Of a stretch of 64,000 bases of DNA, positions 12,840 through 24,054 are shown piece after piece (position 1 is the first letter of the stretch; every line of letters begins with the position of its first letter). The DNA comes from Ehretia macrophylla (lineage: Eukaryota; Streptophyta; Magnoliopsida; Boraginales; Ehretiaceae), in contig CM075770.1 in assembly GCA_037974665.1 (NCBI GenBank), forward strand, positions 96,840,850 through 96,904,849. The letters are read 5' to 3'. A model generated the notes under the pieces. That model made no database searches, was not told the DNA's origin, and was given only the letters and a program-made list of their open reading frames with translations. The translations under genes and the position numbers were made by a program.

Positions 12840-15045
12840 TGTCACGCCTCGACCCCAAACTTGTGGAGGTTAAGGCCAAAACGTGACGTGTCAAAAAGCT
12901 TAACACCTATAAGATCATGAATTAACAACCTAGTGTACATTAATAAACCACAAGGAACTTCAAAAGATGTCCCAACTCCTGGGGTACTACACGATATCAA
13001 AACCTGTTCAATATATACAAGACCTAATTCCTGCAAGCTTTACATGATACAACCCATTCAACATCCTCAAGGTCTCAAAAGAATAAGTATTAAGTTAGTT
13101 ACATCCCCAATTATCCAAAAGAATTGTTACAAGGTAGCTAAGAATACAAGTCCGTAATCAAGTCTAGTACAACAAGAAGAACGTCCACGAGAACAAGCAT
13201 GAATCACAACAAGCAGAAATCTGTCTCATCGCACAATGCAACTTCACCCTCGGCATGTACAGTCGGCTCGGGCTCGGCCTCACTTGAAATAGTTAGAAAA
13301 AGGGTGAGCTACACCTAGCTCAATGAAGGATATTGGGAAGGGGATTTTCGCAAGAGTTTTATCCTTTCAAAACCATTTGGGAAAAACCATGCCATGCATA
13401 CATAATCAATTAACTAGATAACAACAACATATAACCCAACTCTCCAAGGGCTAGGGCCCAAGCAAGAATGGTAACATAAGATTAAAATGATACAATTGTC
13501 TTGTAGATGCTGGAGACTATCGGCCTTGAATCAATCATCATCATCAACCCCTTACATCATACCATAGGGTAATCCGGATACACCTAATTCCTACGACCCA
13601 CATCTCCGAGGGTTGAAACCCAAGCAAGAGTGGGATTAGGGTCCATGGTAGTCGAGACCTATTGGCAAGCCCGATGCCGCCCAGTGGATAATGAATGCTA
13701 CCATGCCCAAGAGTGGGTGCAACTTTGCCGGGCACACATAATCCAATCATATTTGTATAATATAAATAAACAACAAGAGGGAGGGCAACAAAGTAGGTTG
13801 CCTTCGTTATGCACTCAATATCAAGTATCAATGAAAAAGAAGTTCATGAGGAATTCAAGAAGTATTTAAGACCACATTATCATATCATGCATTTTGAACC
13901 TTGATAACATCATATCTAACATGCACTTTGATCCCACAAGAGTATGCATTTGATTGCAATTGAAAATGACACAAAATGGGGAAAAATAGGGCATCTGGTC
14001 GAGTCATCCTGTCGACTCAGTCAACCTGATCCACTCAACTGGATCATGGTCAATAATATTCGGTCGACTCAGTCGACCTGATCCAGTCAATTGGATCCTG
14101 CAGAAAAATGCACGAATTTCCTTTTATTGTCTCTTCTTACTATGCTACTTAATTCCAATCCTTAACCATTTCTCCAATCCTTAACCATTTCACCACACAA
14201 GTTTAGCATGCTTTAAACATCACATAAATGCAAATCCAACCTTGAATCAAACAAGCACCAAGCACAACTCATTCTCTTCAAAGCAAACAAGTTAACATAA
14301 ACCCTCAAAACTCAATCTTCCATTTCTTCCCTCTTTCACCAACACAAGCATACTTCACCATATATCATATCTCATATAGCTCTCATCACAACTTATCATA
14401 ATCACCAAAAGCTATAAAGACAAGATCAAGACATATCTAATACTACAACAACCATTTGAAACCCTAGATAACTCTAATCATGCTAATTAAACATATAAAA
14501 CCCATAACATGAATTATATGACTTTTGTAAAGCATTTCAAAAATATCCCTCACCTTAGTCTTGAATCTAGAAGGAAGAGGAGCAAAAAATACACTTGAAA
14601 AATGCTTGAAAATGCAAGTGTGAGCTAAAAGATGGCTTGAAATTGATTGTTTTCCTTCCTTCTGCTTCTTCTTCCTCTTCTCTTTCTTTCTCTTTTCCTC
14701 TCCTTCTTCAGATCGTGTAGGTGTATGTGTGTGTAGTATATGTATGTTTTGTATATTTTAGTTAGGTGAGAATATCTAAATGGCCAAATGACGAGAGTGC
14801 CCCTCTAACTAATTGTGTTTTGCTAGTTTGCCATTTGGTCCAATTTTAACTAATCTAGATAGTTAGTCTTACTCGATAAATTTTAACTAATGCCTACGAT
14901 ACCTAAAATACTTAATTGCACGAAAAATGATGCAATGCAGGTAAAATGAGATAATTGCACATAAAATGATATAAATGCACATAGAATGATTTATTTATAT
15001 GTTATATGAGCTGAATACACGTGGGGTCTCGTGACGGGCCTTACA
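12840..15045 (-). mobile_element. Solo LTR, Del-type gypsy, with target duplication (fossil)
   Basis: A 2,206 bp unit that in minus sense starts TGTAAGGCCCGTCACG and ends GAGGCGTGACA. It is flanked by identical CTCTT on both sides (12835-12839 and 15046-15050). It lies in the gag-like part of the Athila/Tat fossil and is younger than it. It has the shared block (minus, near 13660-13685) and a hairpin at 13305-13322. A duplicated GTCGACTCAGTCGACCTGAT-like stretch lies at about 14000-14100. Confidence 0.93.
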
Positions 15046-15050
15046 CTCTT

Positions 15051-16348
15051 GGTCAATTTGATACAAAAGTTGTTCAATCTCATTAACTTCTTCTTCATGT
15101 GTCAAGAAGGATGAAAGAATTAAAGTAGACTCAATAGACTTATCCCGAAAGAGTATAAACTCTAAAGAAGTGTGTGCACTCATCTTCCTTGAAGAGGAAT
15201 CAAAGTCAGGTTGAGTCATGATATCACTAAGGTCATCATTTCCTTCTAAGTGAGGCATTTCCTCAAATTCATTTTCCCTATTAGATTTCTCCCAAATAAT
15301 CTTGCTCATTTCATTAGTTTGTTCACATGTTATTTCAAAGGAGGTTCACAATAGGCTGAATGTGATGCTAATCATTAGTCCAACTAAGTGTATTCTCGAC
15401 TAGTTGATCTAAAGATTGAAGCATGTGAGCATTGGATTCGACAAGTTGAGAAAATTGGTCAAACTTGTCACTAACTATGGTTTCGGGAGGAGCAGTTTCA
15501 ACCCAATTTTCCTAGTGATCATTTTGCTTGAAAATATTAAATAAAGGGTCACCAGAAAAGTTAGATTGAGAAGATGTAGGGACTTGACTTTCAAAGTTTT
15601 GAGAAAAAATTTCTTGATCCCAAAGTGATGGCTGGTTTTGCCATCCTGGAATGTGTGTCTCAGACATGTTGTCTACCTCAATCCTAATGTTATACTCTCT
15701 ACCCCTATTATCTCCACTAAACACTTCTACCTTATCAACCCGGTTTTGGATAGTTTTGTGATGAACAAAACTAGTTTGGTCTTGCGAACTCATGATAGGT
15801 TGAATAGGGTATTCGTCTTTCTTCCAACCATTTGCGTTCTTGGGTATTTGACCGATTTGGTCTTGTAGCCAATCTATGGATTGGTGGTTGGATTCAACAA
15901 GTTGGACAAGTTGGCCAAACTTGTCATCGAAGTTTGGTTTAGGAGAAGTGAATTCAACCGAGCGAGGATAACAAAAGTTTTGATTGAAAGAATCACTTTC
16001 AAAACTTTTATAAAACTCGGAAGAATTAGGGTTTTGAGATGCATCATTTTCAAAAGTTTGAGGCAGAAAAGATGTATTACTTTGATCCCAAAGTGAATTT
16101 TAACAATTTTTCCACTCTGGATTATATGCATTAGAGTAAAAATCATTATTCGAAAAATAACCCTAAGTAGTAGAATCATGACTATGAAAGAACTTGGGAC
16201 ATTGGGGACAATTTACAAAGGTATGCCCAAATTGATAACAAACTTCACATGTATTTGGGATAGGGAGTGGGGTTTTGTTATTAAAAGCCCATTGATTGGA
16301 TGACTTATCAGGTAAATTTAGAAAACCATTTTTATCAAAATGAGTCAT
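15051..16348 (-). mobile_element. Athila/Tat-like gag remnant with CCHC zinc knuckle (fossil)
   Basis: Near the 5' end in minus sense (about 16190-16230) lies a CCHC zinc knuckle, CEVCYQFGHTFVNC. It is followed by a Gln/Asn/Ser-rich tail in which a module with W-x-NQ-x-SLWDQ and, further on, DKF-x-QLVQLVES occurs twice (about 16130-15850 and 15660-15420), so the tail has an internal duplication. The zinc knuckle lies unusually close to the 5' LTR, with no primer site or leader between, which suggests a deletion. Broken in several places. Confidence 0.65.
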
Positions 16349-16396
16349 ATTTCCAATCGTCTAAATTTTTCCACAAAAACTGGAAATATGACTCAA

Positions 16397-18036
16397 TGTG
16401 CGTATAAAACGTGTGCAAAATAACCAAGTCTTAATAATCCGCAAGTGCACGAATCATGTAATGTAGTGTACTCTAAGTGCGGAGTCGAATTTCACAAGTA
16501 GACTCCTTAGTTAGTTCAGTGAATAAGTGTGTGTGAACATGTCTAAGTGAGTATTGAAAAGTAACGGATAGATTGGGTGATTTAAAAAGAAAAGAAAAAA
16601 AACTAAGTTAACTAATCTAGAGTTAGAGTTAGGAGTGTAAATATAGGAAGATAGTATTTAAGCTCGGATTAATACTAAGGCTAATGATCTAGGCTCGGAA
16701 ATAGGATTCTCTAGTTTGATGTTGGGATTAGGCTACAAGCTCTTAATCCTATTAATTCCCTAAGTCAAGTTAATTACCGGTTGAACCTTGATTATAGGTG
16801 TCGTTCTATTTACGAGTCCGTTATATAGGCGTAGTACAGATCTGTCCTTGGAATCACAAGTGACCAGGATAACAACTTAAAATAGCAATTAATAAAGCCG
16901 AAAGTAAAAATTATGGTATAACCTATAATTTCATAGAAAGTACCAGTATTTTCACTATTATAGTATGGATATATGACACGAAGGCACACGTATCACAACA
17001 TTAATTACAAGTATAATGAACTGATAGGTAAACTGAGATTAAATCAAGTCATATATAACATCAAATTAAATCAGTCTAGATCTAAGATCGGTAAATCAAA
17101 AAACCATTAATATAATCATAAACACGAATTACACAGGTATTATAACGACGTTCAAATATAAAAGAGATTAAAGAGATGTTCCTCCATAAATAAAAGTCGA
17201 CGTTCGAGATCGGATTCCTGAGCACAACTACGAGATTTCTTTCCATTTCCCTTATTCTGAAAATTCGGGCATTACCTTTGCCGTATTTTTTCCAACTACT
17301 AACTATCTACAAAAACATAATTTAAACTACCTAATTTATAAACTAACAAACAATTAATAACTAATTTTATAATAAAAATTATATATTTTTCCGTTGGGGA
17401 TTGAAGGGTATTTATAGGAAATTTTTCAGGGGCGCAATCGAGAGCGCATCAAGTACCCAATAGGCGCGCTCGAGCGTACTTCTGGTCCATCGCTGGATTT
17501 GCGCCACATGGCATTTCGCGAAAGTAGTGGAAGATTCCGTGTAGGGCACTCGAGCGCTCGAGCGCCCAAGCGCGCCTCTGCTCTTCCAATCAGAATGCGC
17601 CACGTTGGCACTCTGCTAGTTCAATCAGGGATGTTTGGCGGTCCACGTGGACCAGTCAGGAGTTGTGGAAGCTTCCGACAAAGGCGCTCGAGTGCCGTGG
17701 GTGGCACGCTCGAGCGCCAGTCTGCGGCCAATTTTGACTTTGACCAGATGTTTGACCAAGGCTTTTCCATGTTATTTTCATTGTTCTGAGTCTGTTTTCG
17801 CGCTTGGTCTGGCCAAATTATTCCTCTACGGGCTCCATTCATCCACCAATTTCTCGAGTCTTTGCCGTCGTACAACTCTTTGACTTGTATTTTGTCGTTT
17901 TGAGTTCGGTTTCTTCACTTTTCAAGATCAACCTACATTATAGCAAAAGTGCATCAAGTGTTGCATTTATTCCACAAGTTAAGATGCAAATGTAGTACAA
18001 AAACAGTGGTTTGAGTACTGCAAATATAATCATATT
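16397..18036 (-). mobile_element. 5' LTR of Athila/Tat-like gypsy (fossil)
   Basis: Partner of the LTR at 9177-10880: the same TGTGCGTATAAAA edge, then closely similar sequence throughout, including the CTCGAG-rich minisatellite (17440-17720). The outer edge is less well kept, matching only to about 18036. By eye roughly nine bases in ten match outside the minisatellite, so the insertion is not recent. Confidence 0.8.
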
Positions 18037-18091
18037 AGTGTGTCGTTGCGACCGGGCTTGGTTCCTGATGGACCAGGTTTTGGGCGTGACA
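18037..18091 (+). mobile_element. Probable LTR tail of the interrupted Del-type element
   Basis: GTGTCGTTGCGACCGGGC followed by a block ending TTGGGCGTGACA resembles the last 55 bases of the LTR that ends at 1606 and of the solo LTR ending at 12840. This suggests it is the part of the 7089-9176 LTR displaced by the Athila/Tat insertion. Confidence 0.6.
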
Positions 18092-18907
18092 GTTTAATTG
18101 ATTTTGTGCTACATCTTCTTTTCCACTGAAATTATATTCACCTAATCTTTAACTTATCGTGCTACATCTTCTTTTATTTCATTTCACTAATACTAAAGCC
18201 TGCTGATCTTTATGGCTTGCACATATTTAGTTGTAACAGTCAGATTTGGGAATGGCAAGGTGAGGATTATGCTATTGAAGATAACACCAACATTGATGAG
18301 ATTAATTCTTAAGCTTTTTGTTTAGTAATCAACAGATCTTTGGATGAATTCATTGGTGTTGAATACAGTTTTACTAAGATATACAGATGTATCTAAATGC
18401 ATACTCGGTGGAGGGAATGTGATTGAACATTTTTCTTATATGTTTGAGGATGGAACTACCCCTTTTAATGACTGTGGAGATCTGGCTTACAATGGTTCAA
18501 ACTGTGGTAGGATTTCTCTTTTCTATATGAATGCATCAATTTTCTCCAACTTGTATCCCCTTTTATGTAAATGGCACTGGTAATACGAAAAATTATATAT
18601 TATAAGGGTAGATAATAAGGTAATTTCATACAAACGATACTTCTATACGCAAAACATTATTTGGGAGATTCAATTACATTTCTTGATAGAAGCCTTGGAC
18701 TGATTCCAAGTTTCTTATTAATTGTTTTTTCTTCTAACTCATGAGATTTTGGTGTATTTTTAATATTATTTTACTGGTTATATTGTGTCGAGAGAAGAAA
18801 TTTGGCAATATAAATGTAAATGAGAAATTTAATAAATTAAATTGCTCTAAATATTTTCAAGCAATATTAGTGCGTTATTTATGACATATTTGTTTGTGGT
18901 GTAATAG

Positions 18908-18995
18908 GAGATGACTTTGAAAGAGTATGAGAAAGTACAGAAAGAGAAAATGAAAGCTTTACAGGCATTAAAACCATGTGAGCGAGATGATTAGA
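18908..18995 (+). pseudogene. Captured exon of an RGG-repeat / HABP4-type RNA-binding protein
   Basis: Directly after an AG that looks like a splice acceptor, the frame reads EMTLKEYEKVQKEKMKALQA and continues LKPCERDD to a stop. Plant RGG-repeat nuclear RNA-binding proteins (Arabidopsis RGGA and relatives, HABP4/PAI-RBP1 family) carry a conserved EMTLxEYEKVLEEKxKALxA block ending in EER or SER. The match in order and spacing is strong. Only this short exon is present, and the frame closes soon after the conserved block, so it is a fragment and not a working gene. It lies inside a CACTA end, which fits gene-fragment capture by this transposon class. Confidence 0.7.
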
Positions 18996-19159
18996 AGACA
19001 ATAGTAGATCATTTTAGCTTTTTTTGTAAATTAATATTATTTTTGTATTAGTTTTTTTTTTTGTAAATATTATAAATCTATTGTAAATATTAATTTTTTT
19101 TTGTTAATATAATTTTTTTTAATATATTTATAATTTTTTTTAAATTAAATAATTAATTA

Positions 19160-19591
19160 GCGACAGAATAGCTACGACAATATGTAGACAAAAAGCTACG
19201 AATTGACTACGGATATTTGGCAATAATTGGCTACGGATTGACCACGGAATAGGGGACTACCAAACATCTATGGATACCAATCCGTAGTCGTGGGCGACGA
19301 CCGATTTACGACCTAAACGGCTATGACTTTGCTACAAACATTAATAATTAATAAAAAAAGTCAAAATTTTAATTGGCTACGGATGGGCTACGATCATTTT
19401 GCTACGAAAGTCATAAAAAATAAATACAAATTAATTTCCGGAATTTGATATGGATGGGCTATGGACTATCAATTTGGTTACGGGGCTTTTAGCTACAGAC
19501 GTTATTTTGTAGCCTATCCATAACCCGTCCCAAGTTGGCTACTACTAGGCTACGAAAATTGTCCGTAGCGCCAGCCTTTTCTCTTGTAGTG
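19160..19591. repeat. CACTA subterminal repeats (CTACGGA motif)
   Basis: At least ten copies of GGCTACGGA/GCTACGAA-type motifs on both strands, at irregular 15-60 base spacing, up to the terminal CTCTTGTAGTG. In CACTA elements such clusters bind the accessory transposase. The motif differs from the GGAGACGG motif of the element at 24037, so the two are separate families. Confidence 0.75.
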
Positions 19592-19781
19592 TTAACTTTT
19601 ATATAACTAATAATCCCATATGGATGTTTCACTTAATGACGAGTTAAATATTCCCATCTTGATTAGTTTCTTATAGATTTGTTTGGCTACTTTGGTATAA
19701 CAATTGGATTAATTTTTTTGAAGTGGACAATACCTTTCAAACAAGCATATCACATGTTGTAAAAGGTAATCCTAATCTAAT

Positions 19782-20042
19782 AAATACATTACATGATTAA
19801 AGTTATAAAAGAATGAAGGAATATGAAATCTTCATTGTAAAGGCACTAACGTCAATGTTGAACATCCTAAATATATTACATGATTAAAGTTATAAAAGAA
19901 TGATGGAATATGAAATATTCATTATAAAGACACTAACTTCAATTTTGAGCATCTTAAATACATTACTTGATTAAAGTTATAAAAAAATGATGGAATAAAA
20001 AATCTTCATTATAAAGACACTAACTTCAATTTTGAACATGTC
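19782..20042 (+). repeat. Tandem repeat, three copies of 87 bp
   Basis: Three consecutive copies start at 19782, 19869 and 19956. Each opens with AAATAYATTACNTGATTAAA and ends near AACATC. The copies differ at a few positions each. The surrounding sequence (19592-20186) is otherwise AT-rich with nothing recognised. Confidence 0.85.
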
Positions 20043-20186
20043 TCTTTTCAAACAAATTTGATTTTTAAATTATCATAAGTTTCATTGTAAAACTATCACT
20101 GCATTTCAATTGGTTTGTTGAGTAAAGCTTTTACTTTCCTTTAATGCATTTTGATTTAGTGTGCTTATTATTGTTAGTCTTTTAAC

Positions 20187-20447
20187 ATGTTTTATTGCAA
20201 CAATATGGATGAAGTTGACCAATTAAGGTTACGATATCATGTTAACAAGATGTGCATAAAAGGAAATTTCATAATGAGTGGCTCCATGGGAAATGATAAA
20301 TATACAATCATGAATATTAATAATGGTCCTGAAAACTGTAAAACTCCTTTCACAATTTGGTGTAACACTTCAAATGTTAAAATAATTCATCCAAGTATGA
20401 TAGATAACCAGAATGGAAGTGCTTTGAGTTGCATCATCGATGGGTAA
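20187..20447 (+). CDS. Unassigned short ORF, possible gene-fragment exon
   Basis: An 86-codon frame from an ATG, with mixed amino-acid composition that does not look like translated repeat. It contains CIKGNFIMSGSMGND and ends in CIIDG just before GGTAATC, which could be a splice donor. I recognise no family. It may be an exon left from a captured or decayed gene, or chance. No promoter or partner exon is evident. Confidence 0.2.
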   Translation: MFYCNNMDEVDQLRLRYHVNKMCIKGNFIMSGSMGNDKYTIMNINNGPENCKTPFTIWCNTSNVKIIHPSMIDNQNGSALSCIIDG

Positions 20448-21369
20448 TCATCGATCTAATTGTGTTAATTTATAAAGTTTTAGATGTCACGTTTTCTAAT
20501 ACCGTGCATTAAAACAATATACTAAGTTTAAAAATTACTTCTTATAATTTCACAATCCAATTGAAAGTTCATATGATCCATTGATTGAATATGATAGCTA
20601 GATTCCTCCTTTGTCCATCCATAATAAGAAATATAGAACAATAGGGCGTTAGAATTAGTCAACATTCTACATATTTTGGAATAGATAATGCAATCCTCTT
20701 AATTTAATCTAAGTTTTCCCCTTGAGTCATGGTTTTAAACTCATGCATTACTATGTTAATATATTTTTATCTTATATTTTTTGTTTGTTGTATTTTTAAA
20801 TGAAGCGAAATAAATTTTATATGGTGAGTTCATAGAATACAATTTATTAGGTGTATATAATTCCAGTGCAACAGGATTACTTCTTTTCAATTTTCATTTT
20901 TGTTAACATTTTCATATTTAATATCATCATTGGGATAATATATTTTACTATTTTATATTTCACTTTTGATTGTAGATAATTCATGAATAAGGATCAATGA
21001 ATCAAGACGAATGTACAAATAAGGAGAAAATATATAATGTTAGAAAACCTTTTACAAATGAAAATAGTAGGTCAATATGATTTATCTTATCAATTTCTCG
21101 AGCACCATCTTCTTTGTTAGTATAACTCTATTGAGAGATATCTCAAACGTTGAATGTATGAAACCATCTATCAATACTTTGATCTATTTTATCTTTAGAA
21201 ATAGAGAAATACTAAATACCACTTTATTTTTATCACCCAAATACCACTTTCTATGTGTATTCTTATTTGGCATACTAAAAGAAGAAAGAGAAATTAAAAA
21301 GTTTATTTTTTTAGCATACCAACTAAACATCCATGTAGGAGGTAGTATTTGGGTAATAAACATAGAGTG
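20448..21369. other. Unassigned AT-rich sequence
   Basis: I see no gene, terminal repeat or tandem structure here. Open frames on both strands near 21077-21525 run into the LTR at 21370 and are not supported as genes. Confidence 0.5.
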
Positions 21370-24036
21370 TGTAACGCCCCGATCCCTCACGGGACCGGAG
21401 GCTCTAATAACCATGCTATTCTCAACCCAATACCAAATCCGATCACAAAATTTTAGGGAAAAACGGACAGAGTTTCCTTTGTACCGCGGACATTTCTCAA
21501 ACCTGTAAATGCTCAAAATAGCCACAATATACTAAAACAAGCTTTTATAATTAAAATTCAAGGTTCTAGGCCATCCAAGCCAGGAGACAAACAACAGCTC
21601 CAAATCACACATGCATGCACCCAACTTAACTTTTCATTAAACCTTTTTAACATGCCATTCTATGATAACATTAGAGCAATTTTAGAAGTTGAAATCAACA
21701 CCTCTAAACATACACACCCAAGCATGCAAGAACTAAAAGGAGAATTAAAGTTATTACAAGCCATAATATCTCAAAGCTAACATTACAACCAATAACTTTC
21801 AACTTACAACTACAAGAATATACATAGCCTTAAGGCCACAAAATAGATCATGCTATAGCAATACAAGTACACCATGTAACAACAAGAAGACAAATCCACC
21901 TTAGACAACAAACACATAACAACTAGGGCAAAGGCTCAGCCTAAACTTCTTCCTCTTCCACTAGCACCTCAATTAGCTGGGGATCACCCTCAACACTTCC
22001 TGAAACATATATCGAGGTATGAGCAACCACTGTTGCCCAGTGAGGGATATAGTATCCTCGGGCGTGCAATGCAACAGGTAATACAGTTAAACAACAATAA
22101 CAATTAGACAATTAAAGAAACAATGATAGCTTAAATAACCACACATTTAAAAGGATACATTTCACATAACCCCTATACACCAATCTTCGCTGGTCTTCAT
22201 TCACGATCCACGAACCACGATCACGATCACGATAAGCCGGCATCCCAAACACCAAAGGGTACTCCGGATGTACCCAATCCTACGACCCAACACCCCCTGG
22301 CAATCTCCGGACCAGGCGAGTGAGAGAATAGGGTACGGAGCTAGAGCAACCAACCCTGGCAAGCCCGCTGCCGCCCAGAGAGGCCCATCGCATCCGCCCC
22401 GACGATAAGGTTGCGCAACCATTGACTCGATAACACAGGAAGCAATAATAATAACAATATAACAAAATAAGCCGATATACAAACAAGGAGGACAACAAAA
22501 GAGGTTGTCCTCGAGCACACACATCATCAATCACGCCATACAATGAAATATAATACATTCATTAGTCTATAATTGCTAAACTAATCCAACTAAAACACTT
22601 AAATCACTTAGTATCGAATATTTAGCATATAACAAGATAAGACACATAGAATGCACATAGAAATGATCCCTCACCTTTTAGGAAGCCAAACCTGCGCGAA
22701 TTAAGCCAAGATTCCCTCAATATTCTCCAAAAGCATCAATTCCCTTCAATTATCACTACCTAATACAATCAACTATATGCATAAGAAGTGATTTCTTATT
22801 CTCAACTAAAGCTAGTTCATAAAGCCATTAAATTATCCAACTCTATTTGATTCCCTTTAATTCACATAACTAACAATATATTTCATGGTTTAACAATCAT
22901 TCTAATCAATATTTGAACAATACATAAACTCAAGTGATCACATATGCAACATTCTTTAATTTTCAAGTATTAGACAAAGACAATAGCATAATAAATAACA
23001 TATACATAGCCATTCATATAAGTAGAAACACTATATAACATCTAACCAATAAGTTATATAAGCGTATCTTTACATATATAATGCAATTAATAAGCAATAT
23101 AAACATGTTTACTCAATCTTTAACTAGTATCGATATAACTTAACTCACAACTTCTCCGAATAGATGAACTTGTTACATAAGTACATTTAAACATTTATCC
23201 AATCAATCAAGAATCAACTAACAACAATTATTACCATGGTTCATTACTAGTTCCTTTAGTCCATTCTAAATTCATACTCAACCAAATCCATGTAAACCAA
23301 GCAACTTAATTCACGAGACTTCACTACTATAATACGTACACTACACAAATGCATATAAACATTTAATTACTCAATTATAAATCAATTATCATGAGATTAA
23401 CTATGCGAACACAAAGGGGTCAATATTATACTTTTCACAAAACTTAACCAAAAGCTCACACATACCTTAGAATAGCATTTAGACACGCTAGGAGCAACTA
23501 AAAAGCAATACAAGTACTAACGCAATTAATTCATTCATTTCCCATTTGTTCAACTAGGCTATTTAGCTTTATATCGGAATTTAATGATCAAGTTAAGCTA
23601 GCTAACCATCCTATCAATCTAAGGATACCTAAATACCTCATTTAGAGCCTCCAAATCATAACCTAGAGCACAAGTACACGAAAACACCAAAAATGCCTCT
23701 TTGTGGGTTTACACTACAAGTACCAATTTCGGAACCCAAACAAGCGAAACGAAAGCACTTCTAAGGTTTCAATACTTAATAAAGACTAGCCATAACCTCG
23801 AAACTTGCCCAGATTCAAGTTAAACCCGAAACTCCTTATTAAAGTAGCCTATTTTTATCAAATTTCTCAAATTTTGAACATAGCAAGTGCAATTAACATT
23901 TTTCCCACGCTTATGGACCTAATTAGCAACTACTAGAAGCCTCGAATCGAATTAAATTGTAACTTTTTTCGGAAACCCTAGTTTAGCACTATTCATCATC
24001 TTCCCCAAGTGTCATTTTCATTTTCAAGCATTCAAC
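21370..24036 (-). mobile_element. Long gypsy LTR, 3' portion, split by CACTA (fossil)
   Basis: In minus sense the LTR ends GGGATCGGGGCGTTACA at 21370 and continues upward to 24036, where a CACTA transposon splits it; it resumes at 38927-39626. It carries the shared block (minus, 22357-22380) and the hairpin at 22020-22039, plus a nearby TTGCGCAACCAT motif also found in the solo LTR at 1669. Its end closely resembles that solo LTR. No primer site follows the 21370 end and no coding region adjoins, so it is probably a solo LTR of about 3.4 kb, although no matching five base duplication is visible. Confidence 0.8.
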
Positions 24037-24048
24037 CACTACAAGAAA
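24037..24048 (+). repeat. CACTA left terminal inverted repeat
   Basis: CACTACAAGAAA directly after target duplication AAC. It pairs with the complement at 38912-38923. Confidence 0.95.
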
Positions 24049-24054
24049 TTTCGG

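Larger units (their letters stand above)
18092..19591. mobile_element. CACTA transposon terminal fragment
   Basis: The right edge is CTCTTGTAGTG, the complement of the CACTACAAGAG terminus of plant CACTA elements. The last 430 bases (19160-19591) are packed with direct and inverted copies of GGCTACGGAT-like motifs, the typical subterminal binding sites. Further left are exon-like pieces: an RGG-protein exon (18908-18995), and a stretch at 18243-18312 that reads SQIWEWQGEDYAIEDN after an AG and ends in a stop, which I cannot assign. No matching left terminus is visible, so it is either truncated or its left end lies beyond the nested elements. No transposase remains. Confidence 0.75.

Noticed and set aside
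9176-18042. GTGTG as target duplication of the Athila/Tat-like element
   Set aside because: Using it would put the LTR ends in places that disagree with the shared TGTGCG edge of both LTRs, so chance or later change is as likely.
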